In this document: one piece after another, positions 15,810-23,318 of the stretch
Layout: each line of letters opens with the position of its first letter
How positions within the stretch are numbered: position 1 is the stretch's first letter
NCBI GenBank assembly: GCA_048500275.1
Contig: JASNYI010000001.1
Coordinates: 1,736,001-1,800,000, forward strand
DNA length: 64,000 bases
From: UBA5066 sp048500275
GTDB taxonomy: Bacteria; Acidobacteriota; Thermoanaerobaculia; UBA5066
Direction: 5' to 3'
Notes under the pieces: generated by a model
The model's database searches: none
What the model saw: only the letters and a program-made list of their open reading frames with translations
What the model was told of the DNA's origin: nothing
Position numbers and translations under genes: made by a program

Positions 15810-17704
15810 GCGCCCTCCCCCCGCTCCCCCGAAACCAGCCGGGCGAGGAGCAGCGTCACCGCAGCCGGGGTGACCCCCGGGATTCGCGCCGCCTGTCCGA
15901 GCGTGCGGGGTCGGTGCCGCTCCAGCTTCTCGGCCGCCTCCGCCGAGAGTCCGGGGACGCCCTCGTAGCGGAAGCCTGCCGGAACCGGGCGCTGGGCCGA
16001 CCGCCGCACCCTCTCGATTCCGTCGCGCTCCCTCTTCAGGAACCCGTCGTACCTCAGCTCGTTCACGAGACGCTCCCACCCTTCGTCGTCGACGGCCCCC
16101 AGCAGACCGCCCGTCATGGAATCCAGCCAGCCCCGGAGCGCCGCCGGCCCGTCGGGTCGCCGGAGGAGCCCCGCGGCCGTCGTCTCCTCCGAAAGCGTCA
16201 CCCCCACCTCCCCGAGCCGGGCCCGGGTCTCCCGGTCCGGCCGGAGCCGGGTCCGCTCCAGGACTCCCCGCGCTCCCCGGTGCCGGGCCTCGCGCTCGAG
16301 GATCGGCTCCGCCTCTTCTTCCGAGAGGAGCCCGGCCGCCACCGCTCGGGGAGTCAACCGTGCGTACGCCGTGTCGGCCCCGAGGAGGAGGCGATGCTCC
16401 GCCCGCGAGGTCAGGAGGCGGTAGGGCTCTTCGGCCCCGAGCGTCACGAGGTCGTCGATCATCACCCCGATGTACGCTTCGTGGCGCGCCAGGGTGAAGG
16501 GCGGCGCTTCCCGCCCCCCGGCGACGCCGGCGGCGTTCACCCCCGCGACGAGCCCCTGCCCCGCCGCCTCCTCGTATCCAGACGTTCCGTTCACCTGCCC
16601 CGCGAGGAACAGCCCCGGCAGGGCCCGCACCTCGAGCGTGTCGTCGAGCTGCTCCGGGTGGACGACGTCGTACTCGACGGCGTAGGCCGGACGGAGGATC
16701 TCCGCCCGCCCGAGACCGGGAAGGCTTCGGACGATCTCCTCCTGGAGCCCGGCGGGAAGCGACATCGACAGGCCGCTCAGGTAGGTCCATTCCGTGTCGA
16801 GCCCCTCCGGCTCGACGAAGACCTGGTGCCGGTCGCGCGCCGGGAACCGGACGACCTTGTCCTCGATCGACGGGCAGTACCGGGGCCCCCGCCCGACGAT
16901 CTGGCCGGAGTAGAGCGGAGACCGATCGAGGTTCCGCCGGATCAGGTCGTGCGTGGGCTCCGCCGTGTGCGTCAGCCAGCACTCGACCTGCCGGAGGCGT
17001 GGAAAGGGGTCGCCGTTCGTACGAAAGGAAAAGGGCCGTGGCGCGGCGTCTCCCAGGGCCGGGCTCATTTTAGATCGTTCGATTGATTGCGCGTGGACCC
17101 TCGGCGGGGTCCCCGTCTTCATCCTCCCGGTCCTGAGGCCGAGGCCCCGGAGCGCCCCGGAGAGGCTCTCGCACGGCGCCTCGCCCCAGCGACCCGCCGC
17201 CTGCCGCTCCTCCCCGACGTGGATCAGCCCGTGCAGGAACGTCCCGCTGGTCACCACCGCGGCGCCGCAGAGAAGCTCCGAACCCTCCTCCAGCCTGAGC
17301 CCGGCCAGCCGTCCGTCCCGGATGAGGAAACCCGCCGCGACCCCCGCCCGAACCTCGAGGCCGGGCTGCGCGCGCAGGAACGCCTCCACCGCACGCGAGT
17401 ACGCCGCCTTGTCGGACTGGCAGCGCAAGCCCTGGACGGCCGGCCCCCGCGAAGCGTTCAGGACCTTGAACTGGATCCCCGTCCGGTCCGCGACCAGCCC
17501 CATCAGCCCGCCGAGGGCGTCCACCTCCCGAACGACCTGCCCCTTCGCAAGCCCCCCGATCGCCGGGTTGCAGCTCATCCGGGCGAGCGCACCCGGGTCT
17601 CTCGTGAGGAGCAGCGTCCTCCGCCCGAGGCGTGCCGCGGCCCAGGCCGCCTCCACCCCGGCGTGCCCCCCGCCCACGACGACGACGTCGTACCTCTCCC
17701 TCAT
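15806..17704 (-). CDS. mnmG: tRNA uridine 5-carboxymethylaminomethyl modification enzyme MnmG (GidA)
   Basis: 632 residues, full length. FAD-binding 'VVVGGGHAGVEAAWAAARLG' is followed by 'MSCNPAIGGLAKGQVVREVDALGG' with the conserved Cys, then 'QKxCxxSDKAAYSRAV'-like 'GLRCQSDKAAYSRAVE'. 'CPSIEDKVVRFPARDRHQVFVEPEGLDTEWTYLSG' and 'NGTSGYEEAAGQGLVAG' are signatures. With MnmE it makes the 5-carboxymethylaminomethyl group on wobble U34. ATG 17704 overlaps the mnmE stop (ATGA), coupling the two partners. Confidence 0.97.
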   Translation of the reverse strand: MRERYDVVVVGGGHAGVEAAWAAARLGRRTLLLTRDPGALARMSCNPAIGGLAKGQVVREVDALGGLMGLVADRTGIQFKVLNASRGPAVQGLRCQSDKAAYSRAVEAFLRAQPGLEVRAGVAAGFLIRDGRLAGLRLEEGSELLCGAAVVTSGTFLHGLIHVGEERQAAGRWGEAPCESLSGALRGLGLRTGRMKTGTPPRVHAQSIERSKMSPALGDAAPRPFSFRTNGDPFPRLRQVECWLTHTAEPTHDLIRRNLDRSPLYSGQIVGRGPRYCPSIEDKVVRFPARDRHQVFVEPEGLDTEWTYLSGLSMSLPAGLQEEIVRSLPGLGRAEILRPAYAVEYDVVHPEQLDDTLEVRALPGLFLAGQVNGTSGYEEAAGQGLVAGVNAAGVAGGREAPPFTLARHEAYIGVMIDDLVTLGAEEPYRLLTSRAEHRLLLGADTAYARLTPRAVAAGLLSEEEAEPILEREARHRGARGVLERTRLRPDRETRARLGEVGVTLSEETTAAGLLRRPDGPAALRGWLDSMTGGLLGAVDDEGWERLVNELRYDGFLKRERDGIERVRRSAQRPVPAGFRYEGVPGLSAEAAEKLERHRPRTLGQAARIPGVTPAAVTLLLARLVSGERGEGA

Positions 17705-19035
17705 TTCCCCACGCAGAAGTTCGCGAAGATCCGGTCCAGGAGCTCCTCCGTCGCAGTTTCGCCGGTGATCTCCCCAAGCGCCTGGAGCGCCGAGCGGACC
17801 TGCGCCGCCGCGATCTCACCCGGCTCGCCCGGCGCCACCCCCGCGAGCGCCTCCGCGGCGCGCGCCAGTGCCTCCCGCTGCCGGGGGAGCGGCCCGAAGA
17901 GCCCGGTCTCGCCTCCCCCTCCGAGGCGGGCCGAGACCTCCCTCCGAAGGGCGTCGAGGCCCGCCCCCGTCTTCGCGCTCACCCCGACCGCCCCGGCCGG
18001 ACGAGGCCCCCCGAGGTCGTTCTTCGTCCCGACCTCCAGCAGCGGGAGCTCCTCCGGGAGAGAGAAGGCCTCCACCCCGGCGCCGCCCGGCTCCCGCGCG
18101 AAGAGGACGAGGTCCGCCCCTTCCGCCGCTCGGAGCGCCGCCTCGACGCCGAGGCGCTCGAGCCGTTCGCCCGTCTCCCTCAGCCCGGCCGTGTCGACGA
18201 GGCGGACGCGCTCGCCCCCCAGCTCCACCTCCTCGGCGACCGCGTCCCGCGTCGTCCCGGCGATCTCGGTCACCAGCACACGGTCCTCGCCCAGGAGGGC
18301 GTTGAAGAGCGTGGACTTCCCGGCGTTCGGCGCCCCGAGGATCACCACCGTCGGAAGGCTCCCCCCGACCCGGCCGGCCCCCACGTCGCCGGACAGGACC
18401 GCCAGGGCGTCCCTTGCCTGCCCGATGCTCGAGAGGGCCGCGTCCTCCCCCGGCAGCTCGACGTCCTCGGCGAAGTCGAGGCGCGCCTCCAGCTCGACGA
18501 GCCCTGCGAGCAGGGCCTCCCTCGCCGCTTCGACCCTTCGGGAGAGGTCCCCCCGAAGGAGGCCCACCGCCCGCCTCGCCTCCCCCCGCGTGGTGGCGGC
18601 CGCGAGCCGCCCGATCCCCTCGGCCCGGGCGAGATCGAGCTTCCCGTTCGCGAGGGCGCGCCGCGTGAACTCTCCCGGCCGCGCCCGCCGCGCCCCGAGC
18701 GCCGAGGCGGCGGCCACCAGCGCCTCCACCACCGCCGGGGAGCCATGCGCGTGGAGCTCGACCACGTCCTCGCCCGTCGCCGACGCGGGCGCCCGGAAGT
18801 AGAGGGCGAGCCCGTCGTCGACGACGAGGCCCTCCTCGTCGAGGAGCTCCGTCCGGTAGGCCCGGCGAGGCTCCGGCCGCTGGGGCAGACGCGGCGCGAC
18901 GCGACGGGCGATCTCGACGGTCGACCCGGGAGGCCCGCTCAGGCGGACGATCGCCACCGCCCCCGCGCCGGCCGGCGTCGCCCGCGCTACGAGGACGTCG
19001 CCGCCACCTCCGGGATCCCCGACGAGAGGCGCCAC
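17701..19035 (-). CDS. mnmE: tRNA modification GTPase MnmE (TrmE)
   Basis: 444 residues. The N-terminal folate-binding domain (about residues 15-130) is followed by a helical domain with a G domain in the middle: P-loop 'GAPNAGKSTLFNALLGEDRVLVTEIAGTTRD', 'DTAGLRE' and 'TKND'. The C-terminus ends 'NFCVGK', the usual CxGK motif with the catalytic Cys. It partners with MnmG. The N-terminus starts at GTG 19035, about 15 residues earlier than usual; a later start is possible. A jag/khpB gene, often found between yidC and mnmE, is absent. Confidence 0.96.
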   Translation of the reverse strand: MAPLVGDPGGGGDVLVARATPAGAGAVAIVRLSGPPGSTVEIARRVAPRLPQRPEPRRAYRTELLDEEGLVVDDGLALYFRAPASATGEDVVELHAHGSPAVVEALVAAASALGARRARPGEFTRRALANGKLDLARAEGIGRLAAATTRGEARRAVGLLRGDLSRRVEAAREALLAGLVELEARLDFAEDVELPGEDAALSSIGQARDALAVLSGDVGAGRVGGSLPTVVILGAPNAGKSTLFNALLGEDRVLVTEIAGTTRDAVAEEVELGGERVRLVDTAGLRETGERLERLGVEAALRAAEGADLVLFAREPGGAGVEAFSLPEELPLLEVGTKNDLGGPRPAGAVGVSAKTGAGLDALRREVSARLGGGGETGLFGPLPRQREALARAAEALAGVAPGEPGEIAAAQVRSALQALGEITGETATEELLDRIFANFCVGK

Positions 19036-19072
19036 GGTTTTGGCCCCTCCTTGCGGACCGTCCGAACGGCGG

Positions 19073-20749
19073 TCACGCCTTCTTCGCCTTCGGCCTCATC
19101 CCGAGGTCGGTGTACCGCTCGAGGAGCAGCTGCTGGGCGATCGAGAGGACGTTCTGGACGAGCCAGTACAGGACGAGCCCCGACGGCATGTCCTTGAACA
19201 TGAATCCGAACACGAGCGGCAGGAAGCTCATGACGCGGCGCGTCGTCGCGTCGCCGGTCGCGGGCATCATCTGCTGCTGCAGCCACATCGTCAGCGTCAT
19301 CAGGATGGGCGTGACGTAGTACGGGTCCTTGGCCGACAGGTCCTGGATCCAGAGCGCGAAGGGCGCGTGCCGCAGGTCGATCGCGTGGCTCAGGAGGTTG
19401 TAGAACGCGATCAGGATCGGCATCTGGAGGAGCAGGGGAAGACAGCCACCGGCCGGGTTCACCTTCTCCGCCCGGTAGAGACCCATCGTCTCCTCGTTCA
19501 TCTTCACGCGCGCCTGCGGGTCCGTCTTCAGCTTCGGCGTCCACTTCAGGCGGATCGCCTCGATCTTCGGCTGCAGCGCGCTCATCTTCTTCATGGAGAC
19601 GAGCTGCTTCCAGGTGAGCGGGAAGAGGACGATCTTGATGACGACCGTGGCGAGGATGATCGCGACGCCCCAGTTCGGAATCGCGGCGTGGAACTGCTTC
19701 AGCAGCCAGAGAAGAGGCGTGACGACGATCGCGAACCAGCCGTAGTCGATCAGCTTCTCCAGCCCGGCGCGGACCTCGCGCAGAATATCGATGTCCTTCG
19801 GACCGAGATAGATTCCGGTCTCGAGCGTCCCCGTCCCGGCGGCGACGACCTCGGTCTCCACGAGAGGCTCCGCGGGCGCCGCCGGAACGGTCCCCTCCGA
19901 GGTCCGGGCTGCGGGCGCGGAGAGCGACACCGGGCGGAGCGTCACCGTCTCCCTCTCGCCGGGCAGGAACGCCGTGACGAAGTAGTTGTCCTCGAGGCCC
20001 GCTGCGATCAGCCCGGTCCCGACGGCCACGGGCTCCTTCAGCCCGTCCTTGCTGTTCCTCGAGACCGACCGGCTCGCCGTGAGCGTCACGCTCGAGCCGG
20101 GCTTGGTGTACTGGCTGTCCAGCTCCGCCTTCGTCGGGTTGCCGATTCCCGGGCCGAGGACCACGGCGACCCGGCCCCCCCCGGGGCCCTCTCTCTCGAC
20201 CTTCAGCCCGAGGGTGTAGTCCTTTCCGAACGTATAGGTCCGGACGATCCCCTGACCGTCGGCCTCCCGGTACCGGAAACGGACGACCGTGCCCGCGACT
20301 CCTTCCTCGACCGTGGTCTCGTGCAGGGCGGCGGCCGCCCTTGCCAGGAACGGGTCCGACGGGTCGTAGACGAGCGTCCGGCCCGCGAACGGCGGGTCCT
20401 TGCGCACGAGCTGCAGCCGCGTCCCCTCGGCGCCCTGGTACCGCGAGAGCTCGGCCGACACCAGCTCTCCCCCCCTGTTGGAGAGCTTCACCGCGAGGAC
20501 GCCGTTGCGCAGCGCGACCTCGCGCGGCTCCGTCGCGACGACGGGCTCCACGGCAGTCACGGCGAGGGCCGCGGGCATCGGCGCGTCCGCCGCCTCGGCC
20601 GGGGCCGCGGGTGTCTCGCCCGCCGTCGCCGTCGGCGTCGGCCGCGCCTTCGGCCGCGGCGCCGGCGTGGGCGCCGGGAAGAGAACGGTCCAGAGGATCA
20701 GGATGGCGGCCGAGAGGCCGAAAGCCATGGCGAGTCGTTTCGAGTCCAA
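19073..20749 (-). CDS. yidC: Membrane protein insertase YidC
   Basis: 558 residues, Gram-negative type. It has an N-terminal membrane helix (residues about 7-24), a Pro/Ala-rich linker, a large periplasmic beta-domain (about 60-340) and five C-terminal membrane segments. The segment 'NWGVAIILATVVIKIVLFPLTWKQLVSMKKMSALQPKIEAI' carries the conserved Arg-free TM2/coiled-coil C1 region, and 'GLVLYWLVQNVLSIAQQ' closes the domain. It inserts membrane proteins with or without Sec. It follows yidD and precedes mnmE. Confidence 0.97.
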   Translation of the reverse strand: MDSKRLAMAFGLSAAILILWTVLFPAPTPAPRPKARPTPTATAGETPAAPAEAADAPMPAALAVTAVEPVVATEPREVALRNGVLAVKLSNRGGELVSAELSRYQGAEGTRLQLVRKDPPFAGRTLVYDPSDPFLARAAAALHETTVEEGVAGTVVRFRYREADGQGIVRTYTFGKDYTLGLKVEREGPGGGRVAVVLGPGIGNPTKAELDSQYTKPGSSVTLTASRSVSRNSKDGLKEPVAVGTGLIAAGLEDNYFVTAFLPGERETVTLRPVSLSAPAARTSEGTVPAAPAEPLVETEVVAAGTGTLETGIYLGPKDIDILREVRAGLEKLIDYGWFAIVVTPLLWLLKQFHAAIPNWGVAIILATVVIKIVLFPLTWKQLVSMKKMSALQPKIEAIRLKWTPKLKTDPQARVKMNEETMGLYRAEKVNPAGGCLPLLLQMPILIAFYNLLSHAIDLRHAPFALWIQDLSAKDPYYVTPILMTLTMWLQQQMMPATGDATTRRVMSFLPLVFGFMFKDMPSGLVLYWLVQNVLSIAQQLLLERYTDLGMRPKAKKA

Positions 20750-20770
20750 AGGCTGCTCCTCGAAAGCGGG

Positions 20771-21013
20771 TCAGGGAACCGGGTCGAACCCGCCCGGGTG
20801 GAACGGGTGGCAACGGGAAAGTCGCTTGATCGAGAGCCACGCCCCTCTCAGGAAGCCGTGGCGGAGGATCGACTCGCGAGCGTACTCCGAACAGGTGGGG
20901 TGGAACCGGCAGGCCGGGGGAAGAAGGGGAGAAAGGAAGCGCTTGTACCCGACGAGGAGGCCTGCCGCTCCCCGCGCGGCCCAGCCCGGTCGAGCCGCGG
21001 TCCCGGCGCTCAC
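20771..21013 (-). CDS. yidD: Membrane protein insertion efficiency factor YidD
   Basis: 80 residues. Signature 'GYKRFLSPLLPPACRFHPTCSEYAREsI' (residues about 23-50, two conserved Cys) and 'GAWLSIKRLSRCHPFHPGGFDPVP' at the C-terminus. It has an amphipathic N-terminal helix and is peripheral to the inner membrane, near YidC. Start GTG 21013 overlaps the rnpA stop (GTGA). The cluster order rpmH-rnpA-yidD-yidC is the widely conserved one. Confidence 0.93.
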   Translation of the reverse strand: MSAGTAARPGWAARGAAGLLVGYKRFLSPLLPPACRFHPTCSEYARESILRHGFLRGAWLSIKRLSRCHPFHPGGFDPVP

Positions 21014-21408
21014 GCCCGGTCTCCCGCCCGGGCCCGCCGGGCGAGCCTGTCGAGGTCCCGGGCGAGCTCGACGAACTCGGTCCGCTCCGCTCCGGGCCTC
21101 ACGTTCACGACGACGTCCACGCCGCCGGGAAACGCGGACGACCGCCGGAACAGCTCCTTCAGGCGGCGACGGAGCCGGTTGCGGACGACCGCCGAACCGG
21201 TCTTCTTCGTGATCGTCACCCCGAGCCGCGAGACCGGACGCGCCGCCGGCTTGACGAAAACGACGAGCCACCGGCCGACGACACGCCGACCGGTGGAGTA
21301 AGTCTCGAGGTAATCGACCCGCCGGAGGATCCGGCGGTCCCTCCCGAACGACTCCGGGCTCCGGGTTCCAACGGGGTCGGTCCCGGGCCGGCTGGGATCG
21401 GAGATCAT
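21010..21408 (-). CDS. rnpA: Ribonuclease P protein component
   Basis: 132 residues. Core 'RRVDYLETYSTGRRVVGRWLVVF' and the RNR motif 'VVRNRLRRRLKELFRR' (residues about 76-91) define RnpA, the protein subunit that helps RNase P RNA mature tRNA 5' ends. The frame stays open upstream to 21495, but that start would overlap rpmH; ATG 21408 leaves 43 bp after rpmH and gives a near-normal length, with an extra charged N-terminal tail of about 20 residues. Confidence 0.9.
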   Translation of the reverse strand: MISDPSRPGTDPVGTRSPESFGRDRRILRRVDYLETYSTGRRVVGRWLVVFVKPAARPVSRLGVTITKKTGSAVVRNRLRRRLKELFRRSSAFPGGVDVVVNVRPGAERTEFVELARDLDRLARRARAGDRA

Positions 21409-21451
21409 CGGATCCGAAGTGCCGCCGGGAGAGGCGGCGTCCCCGGGCGCC

Positions 21452-21586
21452 TCAGACGGCGAGGCGCTTCCGACCCTTGGCCCGGCGGCGGGCAAGCACC
21501 GCCCGGCCGTTCTTCGTCCTCATCCGAACGAGGAAGCCGTGCGTCTTGTGGCGGCGTCGGTTGTTGGGCTGGAACGTTCTCTTCAT
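21452..21586 (-). CDS. rpmH: 50S ribosomal protein L34
   Basis: 44 residues, the standard size: starts MKRTFQPNNRRRHKTHGF, with 'RTKNGRAVLARRRAKGRKRL' at the end. ATG 21586 has a strong ribosome site (GAGGTGG, 5 bases upstream). First gene of the leftward origin cluster, read from the TTGACA promoter at 21653. Confidence 0.98.
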   Translation of the reverse strand: MKRTFQPNNRRRHKTHGFLVRMRTKNGRAVLARRRAKGRKRLAV

Positions 21587-21624
21587 GGCACCACCTCTCC
21601 CGCTGCGGGGAGCGCGAGCGGCGG

Positions 21625-21653
21625 ATTCTCCGGGAGTCGACGCCCCCTGTCAA
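21625..21653 (-). promoter_or_regulatory. Sigma70-type promoter of rpmH-rnpA-yidD-yidC cluster
   Basis: Minus strand TTGACA (21653-21648, perfect), 17-bp spacer, GAGAAT (21630-21625; 4 of 6). The predicted start near 21618 gives a leader of about 30 nt with a GAGGTGG ribosome site before rpmH. Confidence 0.65.
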
Positions 21654-21714
21654 CCCGCCACGATCCCCCGTCCGTTCCGGCCCCGGCTCTCCGGCCCGAT
21701 CCGCAGAGGGCCTC

Positions 21715-21724
21715 ATGCTAGCAT
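21715..21724. promoter_or_regulatory. Palindromic extended -10, probable dnaA promoter, possibly bidirectional
   Basis: ATGCTAGCAT is a perfect 10-bp palindrome that reads as an extended -10 (TGC-TAGCAT) on both strands. On the plus strand it would start transcription near 21731, about 45 nt before dnaA. No -35 is visible. A related TGCTAGAAT stands before dnaN. Confidence 0.5.
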
Positions 21725-21763
21725 CCGCCCCCGCTCTGCCACGCGGTAAACCCCTCTTGCATC

Positions 21764-21783
21764 GGTGGATAACCTGTGGATAA
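21764..21783 (-). promoter_or_regulatory. Two DnaA boxes over the dnaA ribosome site and start codon
   Basis: GGTGGATAA (21764-21772, one mismatch) and TGTGGATAA (21775-21783, perfect reverse of TTATCCACA) are 11 bp apart, one helical turn. The first overlaps the only purine-rich ribosome site of dnaA (GGTGG). The second contains the GTG start codon itself (21776). DnaA bound here could block its own synthesis or start origin loading. Confidence 0.75.
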
Positions 21784-23095
21784 GCCAACCTCCTGGGAGA
21801 AGATCCTCGAACACCTGAAGTCCCGGGTGGACGAGCGCGACTTCGACACCTGGTTCCGCGGGACGAGGCAGAAGTCCGAGACGGCGGACTCCGTCTACGT
21901 CCTCATCGGGAGCCCCCTCTTCATCGACTACATCCCCAGGGAGTACGGCGAGCAGATCGGCGAGGCCGCCCGCCTCGCCGGCATCGGCGCCCGCGAGATC
22001 CGGTTCGTCCTCGAGGGGCAGGCCGACTACCGGGCGAGCGTCTCAGCGGCCCGTACCCAGGCCCCGCCCCGGGCGCGCGTCGGCGACCTGAACCCCCTCT
22101 TCACCTTCGAGCATTTCGTCATCGGCGCCTCGAACCAGCTCGCCCACGCCGCCGCGCTCCACGTCGCGGACCAGACCTCCCACCGCTACAACCCCCTCTT
22201 CATCTGCGGCCCGACCGGCCTCGGCAAGACCCACCTCATGCAGGCGATCGGCCATCGCCGGCTCTCCCGCCGCCCCGGAGAGCGGATTCTCTACGTCTAC
22301 TCCGAGACCTTCGTCAAGGAAGTCGTCACCGGGATCCGGTTCAACCGGATGGACCAGGTCCGCCAGCGCCTCCTGAACGCCGACGTCCTTCTCTTCGACG
22401 ACGTCCAGTTCCTCGCCGGCAAGGCCACCACCGAGGACGAGCTCTTCCAGACGTTCAACGCCCTCTACTCGGTCGGCAGCCAGATCGTCTTCACCTCCGA
22501 CGTCCTCCCCCGGGACATCCCCGGTCTGACCGACCGGATGAAGAGCCGTTTCGAGGGGGGCCTCGTGGTCGACATCCAGCTCCCGGACTTCGAGACGAAG
22601 GTCGCCATCCTCCGTCACAAGGCCGAACTCGCCCAGGTCGAGCTGGACGACGACACGGCCTACTTCCTCGCCGGGAAGATCAAGACCCACGTCCGGGAGC
22701 TCGAGAGCTACTTCAACCGGGTCGTTCTCGTTTCTTCCATGCGCGGCGAGCCCGTCACCCGGGACCTCGCGGAAGAGGCTCTCCGCGGGATCCTCCCCGA
22801 CGACTCCCAGAAGACCTCCCCCGCCGAGATCCTCAAGGCCGTCGCCACCCACTACGGCCTCAAGCCCGCCGAGCTGAGGGCCCGGACCAAGAGAGAGTCG
22901 ATCGTCTTCCCGCGCCAGGTCGCGATGTACGTCCTGAAGGAGTCCATCGGCCTCTCTCTGCCCGAGATCGGGCGACTCTTCGGTGACAAGCACCACACGA
23001 CCGCGCTCCACTCGATCCGGAAGATCACGGCTCGCCGGGAGGAAGACCCGGCCTTCGACCGGGAGGTCGCCGCTCTCGTTGCGCAGTTCCGGTGA
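21776..23095 (+). CDS. dnaA: Chromosomal replication initiator protein DnaA
   Basis: 439 residues. Domain I 'SWEKILEHLKSRVDERDFDTWF', short linker (about residues 85-105), AAA+ domain with Walker A 'GPTGLGKTHLM' near 148, Walker B 'VLLFDDVQFLAGK', sensor/arginine-finger region 'LTDRMKSRFEGGLVVDI', and domain IV. The DNA-recognition helix reads 'FGDKHHTTALHS' where most DnaA proteins have 'GRDHTTVxHA'; the Asp that contacts DNA (E. coli D433) is His. GTG 21776 is used because domain I begins at once and an upstream stop context excludes extension. Confidence 0.97.
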   Translation: MDKPTSWEKILEHLKSRVDERDFDTWFRGTRQKSETADSVYVLIGSPLFIDYIPREYGEQIGEAARLAGIGAREIRFVLEGQADYRASVSAARTQAPPRARVGDLNPLFTFEHFVIGASNQLAHAAALHVADQTSHRYNPLFICGPTGLGKTHLMQAIGHRRLSRRPGERILYVYSETFVKEVVTGIRFNRMDQVRQRLLNADVLLFDDVQFLAGKATTEDELFQTFNALYSVGSQIVFTSDVLPRDIPGLTDRMKSRFEGGLVVDIQLPDFETKVAILRHKAELAQVELDDDTAYFLAGKIKTHVRELESYFNRVVLVSSMRGEPVTRDLAEEALRGILPDDSQKTSPAEILKAVATHYGLKPAELRARTKRESIVFPRQVAMYVLKESIGLSLPEIGRLFGDKHHTTALHSIRKITARREEDPAFDREVAALVAQFR

Positions 23096-23282
23096 GAACC
23101 GCGGTGCGACTCCTGTGCAATCCCCCTTCTCGCCCCTCCCGCATTCCGTTCCTCCCGACGATCTGCACAGCCAGGACGGAAGATCTGCACAGCCCGGTCA
23201 TCGCTTCAAACCCTCTTCCTCCCGGCCTTTCGGAGACCTTCCCACAGGCCCCGGCTCCCCCTACTACTACTTCTGTAACTCT
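23096..23282. other. Probable origin of replication (oriC) between dnaA and dnaN
   Basis: The 223-bp gap holds degenerate DnaA-box-like 9-mers: ATCTGCACA at 23161 and again at 23183 (inside the 13-bp direct repeat gatctgcacagcc, 22 bp apart), a reversed TGTGCAATC at 23114, and CTTCCCACA at 23238-23246. The last is followed by a GC-rich stretch (23247-23259) and then by CCTACTACTACTTCT (23260-23274), whose complementary strand is a run of 3'-GAT-5' DnaA-trios. Then comes the most AT-rich stretch of the neighbourhood (23275-23302). Box, GC-rich stretch, trios and AT-rich DNA in that order match the bacterial basal unwinding system known from B. subtilis. Confidence 0.8.
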
Positions 23283-23287
23283 TTCAA

Positions 23288-23296
23288 TGCTAGAAT
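23288..23296 (+). promoter_or_regulatory. Extended -10 promoter of dnaN
   Basis: TGCTAGAAT is an extended -10 (TGn followed by TAGAAT, 5 of 6) inside the AT-rich part of oriC. Start is expected near 23303, giving a leader of about 16 nt with the ribosome site GGAGGGG before GTG 23319. Confidence 0.6.
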
Positions 23297-23318
23297 TTAA
23301 GAGATCATTGGAGGGGAT

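Noticed and set aside
21409..21495. Longer N-terminus for rnpA starting at 21495
   Set aside because: It would overlap rpmH and gives an atypical Ser/Pro/Gly-rich extension; ATG 21408 leaves a normal gap.
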